Of a stretch of DNA of 64,000 nucleotides, positions 10,921 to 22,487 are shown piece after piece; the first letter of the stretch is position 1; every line of letters begins with the position of its first letter. The stretch is from contig NC_066580.1 in assembly GCF_024323335.1 (NCBI RefSeq), forward strand, positions 259,515,332 to 259,579,331, written 5' to 3'. The position numbers were made by a program, and so were the translations under genes. Under the pieces are notes generated by a model that saw nothing but the letters and a program-made list of their open reading frames with translations, was not told where the DNA came from and searched no databases. Source of the stretch: Lathyrus oleraceus. Lineage: Eukaryota > Streptophyta > Magnoliopsida > Fabales > Fabaceae.

Positions 10921-13114
10921 ATCCAAAACGCGTGTTCCACATATGTCTGAGTCAACCACGTGGCACAAATTGTATTTAAAACAAACGCTCCAGATTAGAA
11001 CGTGAGAGGAGGATCCTATGGTTCAGGTGCAAGACACATCATCGCCGGAGCCAGAGCTCCGATCATCTTAACCGGTGAGCTTCACCGGACTGGTCAAGAT
11101 GAACCATCACCAAAATAAGAAACAGTGACATGATCTTGAAGAAAAAATGGCACTGAGCTCGAATCTGACCTCCATTCATTCCAATTCCAAATATATTGAG
11201 AGATATGTGGAATTGAAAATTGAGGTACCTAATCTGAGTTGCTTCGATTTGACCTCAAAGCAACTCAATCTTCTTGCCTACATTGGTAGGACTTCAGACA
11301 ACCAAAGAATCAATGGAATTGAGCAAGAATTTGAGAGAATGGAAGAGTTTAAAATTTCTGCAAATTACCTTCAATGGAGGTCTAAACACGATGGATCTTG
11401 AGCTTGCTTGCACTTGGACTCACTTTAATTGCTTGCAGGAAGGGAATGGAAAGGTTTAGAAGCAATGAATTCCTGGAGAATTGAATCCCAAACTAGTGGA
11501 GATTCAAGCTCAAATTCAAATGAATTTATCAGGTTTATTCTATGAGAGTGAAGGGTTTTCAATGGGGATTCAAAGTTGGCGCAATGGTGTCTATAATTCT
11601 GAGCATAAGGGCTTCTATTTATAGCCAAATCATGTGATATTTGCACACTCTCTTCCACTTTCCAAAATTGGCAAATGATGATGCAACGCTGCATGGGCGC
11701 GCATAGGCCCATGAAATGATAGCTGAGGGTCCAAAATGAATGATCAGATATGTTGGAGTTAGCTTAAATTGCAAGGCACATGTGCATTGTTGCTTGAAGT
11801 TGAATCCATGCCAAATGATATCAACCTGTTTAAGCCATGCGCAACCTATGCATTTCTCATCCAAAATGAATGAATTTGAGCTCTTCGGAAAGGTGAGATC
11901 AAGAGGAACAAGTTTGATGTTGAACACTTTTTCATTTGGATCTTGGAACTTGGCGTAATTTGAGGTGGAAGTTTGGAAAATTTTGATATATCAAAAACTT
12001 TCTAAGTGTCAAGCCATATGTCTCAATATTCCACCTTGTTTCACTTTTTATGGGAGCTTCAAATGAGAAAAGTGTCTTCATCAAAGTTGTATCTCTCTCA
12101 AAGACCTTCAAAGTTGTCATAAATTTCATGTCATTTGGATTTGAAATGATAGAGTTATGCATTTTTGAAGTTTGGAAAAATCACTTGATGAATGGTATAG
12201 GTCAAAAGTGACCTATAATGTAGCCTCATATCACATGCTCAAAAATGTTGAATTAGCTCCCACTCAAAACATAAAAGTTGAAGTAGACACATTGAATTTG
12301 ATTATGAAACTTGTAAATCTTGCATCTCATAAAAATTGAGCAAGTTATGGCCTTGGGAAGTTGACTTTCAAATTAGGGTTTAGACAAAATGACCTATAAT
12401 GTTTCAACATAGAAAATGATTTTCCAAGAAAAAATAGCTCTAGGTCTCAACAAGAAAGTTGTTTGGAATGTCATTTAGAGTAAGTTTTCTCTTGGAATCA
12501 TTTTCATATGGTGAAAATTGTAGGAGATAGGGTCTAGGGAGACCTAGTTTTGATTAGATGAATTCATTTGGCCAACCACCATCAACCAACTTGCTAAATT
12601 TCCAATTCTCTTGACTTTCTTGGCTCATGGTAGATCATATATGCATAAGATGATGAAATTTGAAGTGTACCTTAAGAAATTTGATCAATTGGTGAGATAG
12701 CTTGTTGGAGAAGTTACTCAAGGCAAATCACCCTCAAACTCTTGAAGCAAACTTGACCAATATAACATGTAGAGAACATTGGGACTCATATATGATATTC
12801 ATAACCATTCTTGAATCTGTTCTTGGTTGTGCTCTTTGTTCATGAGGGTCTCAAACCCTAGATGTGGACTTGATGAATCAATGAGATCATGCCCTACCTA
12901 CAAAAGAGTTAGGCAAATACAAAGACACGTTTTTGATATTTTGGTTAATGAAATGATAAAATACAAGTATGATATAATCAAAAAGTGCTTGGTGATCTCT
13001 CCCAAAACAAACCCAATGAAAGAGGGGTAAGGAGGATGCCAAGGTATGATCCCAATGCTTATGCTTATGATGAAATTGCATGAGGGATCTTAGGGTCAAA
13101 ATTGGGGTCTTACA

Positions 13115-13864
13115 GCTGCGCCTATTTAAGGACATTCTAACTGAGGAGGCGAAGGTTAAAATCTTCATGTCGACTCAGTAGAATGGGATTAAATATCAAC
13201 ATAGAGAAACAAATTTTGGTCCCTAAGAGACCTCATGATGCATATGATATGAATGCAAAAGCTAATGCTCTGTGGGGAAATATTACCACAAAGGAAAAGA
13301 AATCAGAAAGACAGAAAGTCCGCAGGAGTATAATGAATTCCATAAGGAAGACTCACTGGGGAGACAAAGACTCTGGGGGATAAAAAGGAGTTATGCGTAG
13401 GCCAGACTACGACTTAAAACTACAAGGGGACTCGAGGAAATCCATATAACAATGGAAAGACTCAGCCGAGGGGGACAAACATCTGCAGGAGATACGAATA
13501 AGTCAGGATAAAACCGAGGTACTCGAATCATGCAGGGGAACTATAATTTCACTAAGGAAATGCGCACTCAACTCAACTGGGAAGGAATAAACTCCAACAC
13601 AGGAGGAGCAGAAATATATTATCTACTACTTGTTACTGGGTAAGGAGATAACAAAAATATGACAGAGATAACATTCGTCATCGGTTAGGATGAACATATC
13701 AAGGATGACTCGTTGGGAACAGCCAGGAGGGAATATTCATTACCGGCTACTGGGTAAGAATAACCTTGCTGGGGAAAACTGTGGGAAATAGGATTTACAA
13801 CTACCAGTTACTATGCAGAAGACTAAAGGGTGAGAGTATCCATCATCGGTTAGGATGAACATAT
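13115..13864 (-). other. Ogre element A: PPT and start of 3' UTR
   Basis: Directly next to LTR2 is the sense-strand polypurine tract AATAGGCGCAGC (plus 13115-13126), which matches the PPTs of B and D. The rest is 3' UTR, homologous to 23565 onward in B (shared 'ttttggtccctaagagacc' near 13215). It holds several tTGCTGGGGA-like and TACTGGGTA-like short motifs. No gene. The stretch ends where element B inserted at 13865, so the remainder of A is displaced. Confidence 0.75.
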
Positions 13865-15575
13865 TGTAGCGGGGTTTTCGTTACCTTTAGGTTAATTGAC
13901 TAAACCAAAAGTCAACATACAATTCGAGTCGCCACCGCACTTTTGTTTATCCAAAGGAAAGGCTAAAAAGTGAACAAAAACCAAGTAAGAAGTTTTTCAA
14001 ATAAAAAACTAATAAAAAAGTCAGAAATCTAGGTAAGGGGGTTGGTTATGAAATGAGAAGGTTTTACGCACCCAAAACATCCTTAGTATTCTAAGGGAAC
14101 CCTTTTTGCAAATATGTGTTGTAGGTTGGTATTTGTGAAAAGATTTGTGCAAAAGATTGGAGGGATGAGAAGAGAATAGATTATATTTACAAATTTTATT
14201 GTTTGAATGGATGAACCCATTGCCTACGTACCATTACAAAGGAGGATCAAAACCTCGTAGTTCGGGGTAAAAATTTCAAAGATTGGTGAATTGATTTTAA
14301 TCAAAAGCCTTAAGGTCTTTTGTTATCAAAGGGAGAAAACTCAACCTAAACCAACAATCCATCATGCGAGGAAGGCTTCAACATGCTAGTGAGGGGTTGA
14401 CCCTATAATAAGCATGGAAGGCTTATAATCCAACAGTAAGGATGAGGTGAGATTTACATCAACCACTATGATAACTCAAACCTATGACTAATGTTTTTGA
14501 AAAGAGTTTAACAAGTGGCCATTGGAACCACAAAACAACTTGAAATGGGTTATATTTACAAGTTGAATTTATTTACAAAATGAGGTCAAAGTTTGATTAA
14601 AGTTTATTTACAATGAGTATTTATCAAAATGGTTTTGAAAATTCAAAGGCCTAAGGCCTAGGTTTCTAATTTGAAATAAAAGTCAAAGTTTTTGAAAATG
14701 ATTGTTGGCTTGGTTATAGGGGGAGAGGAGAGAAGGGCTATTCCTAAAATATACAAAGATAAGAGGGGAGAGATAACCCTTGAAGTTCCTTTTCTTGAAG
14801 TCATAGAGATGACTCAAGATGCTCCTTTCCTTTGGATTTAGCACACAAAGCAAGCAATCAATAATTTGAATTCAAGCTCCTAGGATTTCCATTTGGCTCT
14901 GCTTTTAACTTGGCTACTCATGGCAATGGTCCTCTTTTCCCAATCTTAAGATGAGATTCCTATCACTTTTCAAAGTCAGATGACTTGACTTGTCAACTGT
15001 TCAAAGTCAAACTTCCAATCTTGATGAATAAATGTTTGAGGGGCCTCAAATAGGCTCATATATGCATAAAATGAGATATGAAAGAACTTCCCTAGATTAA
15101 ATTTGATCAGGGGTTGAGATTGCTTCATGAGCAAGGCACAGTCAAAGCACAGTGAAATTAGGGTTTCCTATGGAAACAATCTTCAATCCCTTTGGGTTAT
15201 CTTGATCAAATTGGAAAATTGAGATACTTGGTAGACATATATGATGGTTAGGAACTTTGTAGACCATTGTCATGCTTTTTCTCATCTTCATCTAGCCATT
15301 GTTGGGCTTAGGAGCCTCCTACGAGCATTGTGGAGCACATGATCACTTGAACTTCAAAACAAAAAGAGTTAGTGACATATTTTTTTGCTTTTGGTTAGTA
15401 ATAAAATAAGAAAAGCAATAACATACAATACAAGCATGCTTGTTGATCTTAAATCACTCAAACAAGTCCCAACCCTTGGGTTAAGGAGCTAAACATGCTA
15501 TGATCCTTGAGGCAATGCACTTGTGCAATAACATGATGCCATGAGGGATCTTAGGGTCAAAATTAAGGTCTTAAA
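13865..15575 (-). mobile_element. Ogre element B: 3' LTR (LTR3), internally deleted
   Basis: It starts TGTAGCGGGG and ends GGTCTTAAA on the plus strand, where the terminal CA of the family has become AA. Both ends align with LTR1 and LTR2, but the length is 1711 bp instead of about 4650, so roughly 2.9 kb is missing from the middle (junction near 14940-14970). The sequence to its right is the B PPT and 3' UTR, so this is the 3' LTR of the minus-strand element B, which landed in the A 3' UTR. The 5 bp before it are catat; the matching copy at the other end of B was not found because the 5' end of B is broken. Confidence 0.82.
14081..14267 (-). promoter_or_regulatory. Conserved LTR structure modules in LTR3
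   Basis: On the minus strand, 14267-14221 reads GAACTACG ... TTTTGAT ... TACGTAGGCA (outer stem perfect, inner hairpin weak). At 14096-14081 is CCTTAG-AATA-CTAAGG, a perfect 6-bp stem whose arms differ from those in LTR1 at both sides, a compensatory change. It sits 216 nt from the LTR end, as in LTR1 and LTR2. Confidence 0.58.
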
Positions 15576-15623
15576 GATGCCCCTATTTAAGGTCATTCTA
15601 GCCGGAGATATGAAGGTTAAAAT
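15576..15623 (-). other. Ogre element B: PPT and first bases of 3' UTR
   Basis: The sense-strand polypurine tract AATAGGGGCATC lies against LTR3 (plus 15576-15587). The UTR text continues to gttaaaat and is then cut by element S. It resumes at 23565, where cttcgtctcgacgag matches the uninterrupted version at 13156-13175 in element A. aaaat (15619-15623) is the target duplication of S. Confidence 0.8.
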
Positions 15624-16701
15624 TGCTGGTTCTAAGTGTTGGCAGCAATTTTGGTAAAACAAAGAGTGTTCACAAAATGTTGCATGTGATCTCTTAACAT
15701 AAGATATCTTGTACCTACTGGAGATTTAAAATGGAATTATGCAGGATTGTTTCAGGATGTCATACCCGATGTCATGATATCTGATATTATGTACCTGATG
15801 GATATTTAAAATGGAATTATGCAGGATTGTTCCAGGATGTCAGACCCGATGTCATGACATCTGTACACAGAACATTCAGGATGAATGTTATGTGTTATGT
15901 GATTGCGCTTTTAATGGCAATCTATGTATGATTGAAGATCTGATTTGCAAACGCATTCAATCATTAATTACAACCTGATTTACTTATTTTCCAAAGAGAT
16001 CTAATCAACTGTCAGGAGAAGATATGAATGGAAAATAGTTTTAGGGTTTTATGATGTCCAAGCCCAGCTGAAAGCTTCTATCGAAAGGACATGGAAAACC
16101 TGATTTGATACACAACCAATATTGAGCGAAATATTGAGAGAAAATAAGGGTTTGTGTCTTGTGTGGTCGTGTGACTTTTAAGTCATTCAATTCATCCATG
16201 GGTGATTGAATTGGTCTGATTTGTGAGTTGTAATTTGTCACTCAAAGCTTTCAAGCATGAGTGTGTGTCTACTTGATTGAAGTTGTTAAGTAAGATCAAG
16301 TGTTTGTCTACTTGATTGAAGCTGCTAAGTAAGATCAAGTGTGTGTCTTTGAAGAGCATCTTCTTTTCATAAGTAATTGTTGTTTAATGTCACAGGTGTG
16401 ATTGAGTGGGAGTGAGTGGGTTCTCATATCTAAGAGTTCTTAGGTAGAAGTCACACAGGTAGAGATTAGGTGAAAAAGACTGTAACTTATGGAGTGTACT
16501 GAGAGTCTTTGAACTAATTCTATTTAGTGGATTTCCTTCCTGGAATGGTAGCCCCCAAACGTAGGTGAGTTGCACCAAACTGGGTTAACAATTGCTTGTG
16601 TCTCTTGCATTACTATTCTTTATCTGTATTGTGTTTGCATTATTCAGATATTAGTGTCGTGACATTACCTTCGACATCTCATATCTGATACCAGAATTTC
16701 A
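15624..16701 (+). repeat. 5' LTR of element S
   Basis: Runs from TGCTGGTTCTAAG to CCAGAATTTCA, the TG...CA ends expected of an LTR. It matches 22488-23559 throughout, with scattered substitutions and a few short indels. It contains two 80-bp tandem repeats in the likely U3 part (15711-15870) and a conserved TGGTAGCCCCCA box near 16550 that element F shares. Confidence 0.93.
15711..15870 (+). repeat. 80-bp tandem repeat with dyad in the S LTR (U3)
   Basis: Two imperfect 80-bp units starting GTACCT(A/G) at 15711 and 15791. Each ends in the dyad GATGTCATGA(C/T)ATC; the one at 15848-15861 is a perfect 14-bp palindrome. The 3' LTR has both as perfect palindromes (22628-22641, 22708-22721). Arrangement and position suggest an enhancer-like promoter repeat, which is inference. 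Confidence 0.7.
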
Positions 16702-16703
16702 AT

Positions 16704-16715
16704 TGGTATCAGAGC
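16704..16715 (+). other. Primer binding site of element S (initiator Met tRNA)
   Basis: TGGTATCAGAGC starts 2 bases after the 5' LTR end. It is the standard copia PBS, complementary to the 3' end of initiator methionine tRNA, where minus-strand DNA synthesis is primed. Confidence 0.92.
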
Positions 16716-16768
16716 AGGCATCCTGCTCTGGTTCTGGGTGAGATCTAGGGACAATACTTTCTGGTACT

Positions 16769-17725
16769 ATGGAAAGAGATGGAGGATCTGTTCACAGGCC
16801 ACCAATTTTGGATGAATCTAACTATGACTATTGGAAACCTCGAATGGTAGCTTTCCTAAAATCTCTGGATAATAAGGCTTGGAAGGTTGTGTTAACAGGC
16901 TGGGTACATCCAGTAATTACTAAGGAAGGAGAAGCCACCATTGACAAGAAGCCTGAAGAACAATGGTCCAAGGAGGAGGATGATCTAACCCTTGGAAATT
17001 CTAAAGCATTGAATGCCATATTCAATGGAGTAGACAAGAATATCTTCAGGTTGGTAAACAAATGTGAGGTGGCTAAAGATGCTTGGGACATTCTCAAAAC
17101 CACTCATGAAGGCACCTCTAGAGTTAAGATGTCTAGACTTCAGCTGCTCACCACCAAGTTTGAAAATTTAAGGATGAAAGAAGATGAAAATATTCATGAA
17201 TTTCATATGAGTATCCTTGAAATTGCTAATGGCTCAGGAGCCCTAGGAGAGAAGATGTCAGATGAGAAATTAGAAAGAAAAATACTCAGGTCACTCCCTA
17301 AGAGATTTGCTAGGAAGGTGATAGCCATAGAAGAGTCTCAAGACATCTCCAACATGAGAGTTGATGAGCTAATTGGTTCCCTCCAAACATTTGAGATGGG
17401 AATGAATGATGGATCTGAAAAGAAAACCAAAAGCATAGCCTTCATGTCAAACACAAAGGAGGAAAATAGTCAGGATGTTGATGAAGATCTGGAAAATGAT
17501 GTAGCAATGCTGGGAAGACAGTTCAACAGACTGTTGAAAAAGATGGATGTAAGATCTAAGGCTAATGTCAAGAACATCTAATCTAACATCAGTAAATCCA
17601 ACAATGTTGGAAGAAGAACAAGGTTAGATGATAAGCCCAAAGAAGGAAAAGAAGTATAGTGTTATGAATGTGATGGGTATGGACACATTAGAACTGAATG
17701 TGGAACCTACCTCAAGAAGCAGAAG
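16769..17725 (+). pseudogene. Element S: gag (copia type) with CCHC knuckle
   Basis: Copia-type Gag starting MERDGGSVHRPP, with the usual N-terminal ILDESNYDYWKPRM box and the UBN2-like core (WDILKTTHEGTSRVKMSRLQLLTTKFENL). A zinc knuckle C-x2-C-x4-H-x4-C follows (CYECDGYGHIRTEC, about 17660-17701). Two nonsense codons interrupt it: TAA at 17579-17581 after 270 codons, and TAG at 17657-17659 just before the knuckle. The frame is otherwise continuous with the next ORF, so gag-pol was one polyprotein frame, as is usual for copia elements. The start was chosen for its position about 50 nt after the PBS and the family N-terminus. Confidence 0.87.
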
Positions 17726-19726
17726 ATGAGTCTTGCTGCCACTTGGTCTGATGAGAGTGAAACAGAAGAGTCTGCAAATCTGGTGACTGCCTTGACTGGA
17801 AGATGGGGTTCTGATGAAGACTCAAGTGATAATGAAGTAACCTTTGAAGAGTTGGCCACTACCTACAGAAATTTGTGTCACAAAAGTGCAGAGGTGTGTA
17901 AACAGGTTGAAAGCCAGAAGAAGGTAATTACTCAACTTGAGAATGAGAAGGTAGAACACTTGGAAACCATCTTCAAATTAAAAACAGAAGCAGTGGTTCT
18001 GAATGCCAAGCTAGATGAAAGTCAACAAGTTGAAAGTCAGAAGAAAGTGATAGTACTGCTGGAGAATGAGAAGGCAGAACATGTGGAAACCATCTCCAAG
18101 TTAGAAACTGAAGTTGTGTTCTTGAATTCTAAACTGGAAGAGATGACCAAGTATGTAAGAATGTTAAACAATGGATCTGACTCCTTAAACAAGATTCTCC
18201 AAACTGGACAAATAACAGGAGACAAATTTGGCATTGGGTTTAATGGATCTAAGCCTGAGTGCAGCTACACTGGTAACAAACCTAAATCCAAACCTAAGTG
18301 CAGCCATATTAAAAGCAAACCTGAGATGTCACATCATATGTCACAACATCAGAAGGGAGTACAGCAGAAAGGGAAACACCAAAGATGGAGATGCCATTAC
18401 TGTGGAAAATATGGCCACCTAAAGCCCTTCTGCTATAAGCTGTATGGTTATCCTAGCCCTGGTCATCATCAGACTCACTATCAACCTAAACCCAAACATC
18501 ACAGGCCTGTCAACAAAAGGCAATGGGTTCCTAAGACTAATGTTACAAGTCTAATAGCTCACACTTCCCTCAAGGTTTCAACCAAAGAAGATTGGTATTT
18601 TGACAGTGGGTGCTCCAGACACATGACTGGAAACAAAAACCTGCTCACTGGCCTTCATCCTCATGCCACGAGCTATGTAACCTTTGGTGATGGATCAAAG
18701 GGTAAAGTCAAGGGGATTGGTAAGCTTGACTGTCTTAGAGTTCCTGATCTTGACAATGTCCTACTTGTTAAGGGTTTGACTGCTAATCTAATAAGCATCA
18801 GTCAACTGTGTGACCAAGTACTAAATGTTAACTTCACTAAATCTGAATGTCTAATTACTAACAAAGAAAGTGAAATGATTATGAAAGGAGTCAGGTCCAA
18901 AGACAACTGTTACATGTGGAGCTCTCAAATTGGTTATTCTTCAAAATGTAACTTAGTCAAAGAAGAAGGAGTGAAGACATGGCATCAAAGGTTGAGCCAT
19001 CTACATCTTAAAGGGATAAAAATGATTATATCTGTTAGAGGAACTCCCAAATTGAAGATGGATGAAAGAAAAGCCTGTGGGAAATGTCAGATAAGGATGT
19101 CACACCAGAAACTCAGACATGACATCACTTCCAAAGGAGAAAAGCTCATGGTGGCTCAAATAGATGTGGAAGATAGGTTTGGTAGGAGGACAGATCAGAT
19201 GGTAGAACATGTTTCTAGTCAAATGCAGTCTGAAGTTGGAAAGAACTTTGTTGGGCTTGGGCTACAAGTCAAGCAGATAGAAGAGTCTATGTGTCTATCT
19301 CAAAGCAAATGTGCCAAGAACAATGTTAAGAAAATTGGGATGGAGAGTGAAAGGACACCTGCTCCTTTGAAAGATGAAAAAGGTGTTTGTGCTATATATC
19401 AAGCTGAATATATAGCAGCTGGAAGTAGCTGTTCTCAACAGGGTTGGTTGAAACTAATGTTGACTGAATACAATGTCACACATAATGTCATGACATTGTA
19501 CTATGACAACCTGAGTGCTACAACTATGTCCAAAAATCCTATTCATCACAGTTGGACTAAGCACATTGATTTTTGTCATCACTTCATTAGAGAATTTGTG
19601 GAAGACAAAATCATAGCACTAAAGCATGAAATGCAATTAGCTGACAAATTTGCAAGGGTTTTGGATGATAATCAATTTGAATGTTTAAGAGGGAAATTGG
19701 GGATTTGTAATCATGAGAAGTTATAG
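17726..19726 (+). pseudogene. Element S: gag tail, protease, then collapsed integrase/RT/RNase H
   Basis: A 666-codon open frame continuing the gag frame. In order: a coiled-coil region with a duplicated 41-residue unit (17903 and 18026); a second knuckle CHYCGKYGHLKPFC (about 18390); the protease with D-S-G at about residue 293 (WYFDSGCSRHMTG); and the GAG-pre-integrase box (TWHQRLSHLHLKGI). Then comes an abrupt jump into the RT C-terminus (GLGLQVKQIEESMCLSQSK), and a second jump into the RNase H end (AEYIAAGSSCSQQGW ... TKHIDFCHHFIREFVEDKI). The integrase catalytic core and most of RT, including any YVDD, are absent. Both deletions keep the frame open. It cannot supply pol functions. Confidence 0.88.
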
Positions 19727-19933
19727 CAATTAAAGTGGAGTGGAAAAGGTAATAAAAATATTGTCTGCCCACTTAAAAGAAAGTGCCACATTTATGATAA
19801 ATCATTACCTAGTATTGGGACTAGTATCTATGCCATTTCCACACGCTACCTCAACACAACCATTTCCATCTTCATCCAACTTCTCAGACAACCTCTGCTA
19901 GGGCAAAAATATTTTTATCAAAAGTTCAACAAA

Positions 19934-21715
19934 ATGTCACAACATTCCTCATCCTCAGGATCAAAACCCACTCACAAAGGAAAGACTCCCTCCATGGAGT
20001 GTCTGGATGAAGATATTCTAGAGGTTATTCCCCTCTCTGTTATTCCAGGCGACGTCCCTGGCCCTTCTTCCACGGATGGAAGTAATCAAGGTAACATTAC
20101 TGATAAACCTCCTCATAAGGATGACATGCACTTCACTGATCGTACCATTAGGAACCTAGTGACTAGGATTCTAAACGAAGGGCATGCAGTCAAGGGTGTT
20201 TCTACCCCTCTGTCTAGAAGGGACCCCTCACCTGAGGTGGAACCCCAAACTGAGAAAGATGATGATTCATCTAGATCAGAGAAAGAAGTGGCTGCTGAGG
20301 GATTATGCTCTCTAGGTAAAACCTTGCCTAATAAGAAACCAACAGATGTTTCTCATGAAACTGCTGAGAATGTTATTAATCTGGAGGAAGAATTATGAGG
20401 AAGAAGATGACACCTTGGTCCATCATGTGAAACCAAGTGTAGCAAAGAAACTGAGGACCAGAAAAGGGAAGGTTGTGGCTGAGATGTTGACAGCAAGAAA
20501 AGGGAAAATGGTTGCTGGTGTAGGACCCTCCAAATCATTGAGTAAAGTAGAGGTTAAGAAGAGGAAGGTCAGAGAGAGTTCTGACTCTGAAAATAATGTC
20601 GAACATGATGTCCCAGACATCTCTCCTGCTAAAACACAGATTGTTAAAAATCTCCAGGCAAAGTTGCAGCTGTGCACTTAGACAACATCTCTTTCCATCT
20701 TGAAGATGGTGCTGCCAAGTGGAAGTTTGTCATTCAAAGGAGAGATGTTGTTGAAAGGGAGTTGGAAAAGGAGGCTGTAGAAGTGAAGGAAGTGATGGAA
20801 TTGATCAAGAATGCTGGTCTGATGAAAACTGTTGTTGCCTTGCCCCAATGTTTTGAAGGGTTAGTGAAAGAGTTTGTTGTGAATATCCCAAAGGATATTT
20901 CTGAAAAGAGTAGCAAGGAATTCTGCAAGGTCTTTATGAGAGGTAGATGTGTGAGGTTCTCCCCAACCATAATCAACAAGTTCCTAGGGAGAGGAACTGA
21001 ATGAGGTGTGGAGTTAGAGGCTACAGACAATGAAGTTTGTAGGACTATTACTGCTGGCCAAGTTAAGGAATGGCCTAGTCAGAAGCATCTATCAGTTGGC
21101 AAATTAACTGTCAAATATGCCATCTTGCATAAGATTGGTTCAGCCAACTGGGTGCCAACTAATCATATCTCAACCATCTCTAATGGTCTTAGAAGAATCA
21201 TTTATGCTATTGGAACCAGACTAAACTTTGATTTTGGAAGGTTTATGTTTGATCAAATTGTTAGACATGCCTCCACTAATGTAGTAAAGCTGCCTATTAC
21301 CTTTCCATCTATCATCTGTGGAATTATCTTAAGCCAGCAACCAGGCATTCTCAACACAAGTGATATTCCCAGCAGAAGGAAGCCTCCATTGTCCATTCAC
21401 TACAAGTTGTTTGAAGGAAGCCATGTCAATGATGTTGTCATGACATCTGCAAGGAAGGAGCCAGCCTCTCAAGGTGGCTTGATTGCTCAATTAAAGGAAA
21501 CTTGTAAGGAACTGGATACTGGTATTAGGGTTGCCAAGGCAAGGAAAGAAGCTTTAGAGGTTCTCATTGGTAGTTTAGAGAAGGAAGAGATGGATAAGGC
21601 TGGTGAACCAAGGATTCAGATGCCAATACCTCAAGTGAGAGGTCCAATGCTAAATCTAGTGGCAGTTCTGATTCTGAAGGTGAAGATGATACTACTTCAT
21701 CAGACTCAGTGGTAA
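19934..21715 (+). pseudogene. Element S: env-like ORF (putative plant transposon protein domain)
   Basis: The ORF between pol and the 3' LTR of SIRE-type elements, often called env-like; its role is not established. It starts MSQHSSSSGSKP, a Ser/Pro-rich acidic head with a basic stretch around 20440-20580. The conserved core runs from FEGLVKEFVVNIP and FCKVFMRGRCVRFSPTIINKFLG to KHLSVGKLTVKYAILHKIGSANWVPTNH and ends in a charged helix. Damage: a frameshift near 20395, a compensating shift near 20665, and an in-frame TGA at 21002-21004. I see no clear signal peptide or membrane segment, so a true envelope function is not supported. Confidence 0.82.
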
Positions 21716-22487
21716 TGGTTCCCCCCTGTTATGAAGACTGGTCCCCCTGGTGGTTTGGCTGTTTTAGATGCTAAATAATTTGTTGTTTTTTCTGTTAAAA
21801 TGTTTGTAATTTGTGGCAGTCCTTACTAATGCCTTGATGTAATATTTGGGCTCTTAATGAGTTCCATGGATTTCTAATTATCTCAGCTATTACAGCTGTG
21901 TATAATTATGGTTTGTATCTCCTAACATTTATGTTTTAACATTTTATATGTTATAATATCTCTTGTGACATTCTCTGCTAGGCTGATTGACATTTATTTT
22001 GTCTAATTGGTCACCTTTGGTCTATTTTGACTAAAAAGGGGGAGAAGTGATTATGTGGAGCAGTTAAATATGTGGAGTTGTATGGAGATATATGTGTTGG
22101 TGTAGCTAAACAGATGAACAACTATTATTGAAGGAGATGTGTTTGATGTAAGACAGAATGTTGTTCTGTTTACAGATGTTGAAGGAGATGTTTGATGTGG
22201 TGCACAGGTGATGTTGAAGCAGATGTCAGAGGGTGACTCTGATTGTTACAGGTGTTGTTATTACAGGTGCTATTATTGCTGAAGGAGATGTCTGTGTTGT
22301 ACAGACTTAGGGGGAGAAGAAGTACCCATGTGCGTTTGTGTGTTTTACTAGTTTCTATTATAACTAGTAATTCTTTTTGCTTCTGCTTCTCCTTAAACAC
22401 TGTTATGATGTTTAACTGCTGATGTTTTTTCTTGTGAACAAAATGGACAGATATATGTTTTAGCCAAAATTTGCCAAAGGGGGAGTT
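21716..22487 (+). other. Element S: 3' untranslated region with several PPT-like tracts
   Basis: Non-coding tail. Purine tracts occur at about 22034-22047 (AAAAAGGGGGAGAA), 22309-22322 (AGGGGGAGAAGAAG) and 22476-22485 (AAAGGGGGAG); the last lies 2 bases before the 3' LTR and is the likely priming PPT. Between them a TGAAGGAGATGT-like phrase recurs about four times (22120-22290). Confidence 0.75.

Larger units (their letters stand above)
8450..13114 (-). mobile_element. Ogre element A: 3' LTR (LTR2), minus strand
   Basis: A 4665-bp LTR homologous to LTR1: it begins TGTAGCAGG and ends GGTCTTACA on the plus strand. It is not a solo LTR. The bases to its right (13115 on) are a PPT (sense strand AATAGGCGCAGC) and 3' UTR, so it is the 3' LTR of a minus-strand element that entered the protease of P at 8449. 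The 5 bp before it (tacca) should recur at the far end of A, which I could not find. Within it I see AT-rich sequence, the conserved modules at 8663-8846 and a hairpin at 10881-10920, and no gene. Confidence 0.85.

Noticed and set aside
2006..13114. Short ORFs of 60-100 codons in LTR1 and LTR2 as host genes
   Set aside because: They lie in AT-rich LTR sequence, are not conserved between the homologous LTRs, and show no domain.
8450..13114. LTR2 as a second solo LTR
   Set aside because: No matching target duplication (tacca versus gctgc), and a PPT and 3' UTR follow on the right, so it is the 3' LTR of a larger element.
19934..21715. Env-like ORF of S as a true envelope gene (endogenous retrovirus)
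   Set aside because: No signal peptide, transmembrane segment or cleavage site is visible; the core matches the plant-specific domain of SIRE-type elements.
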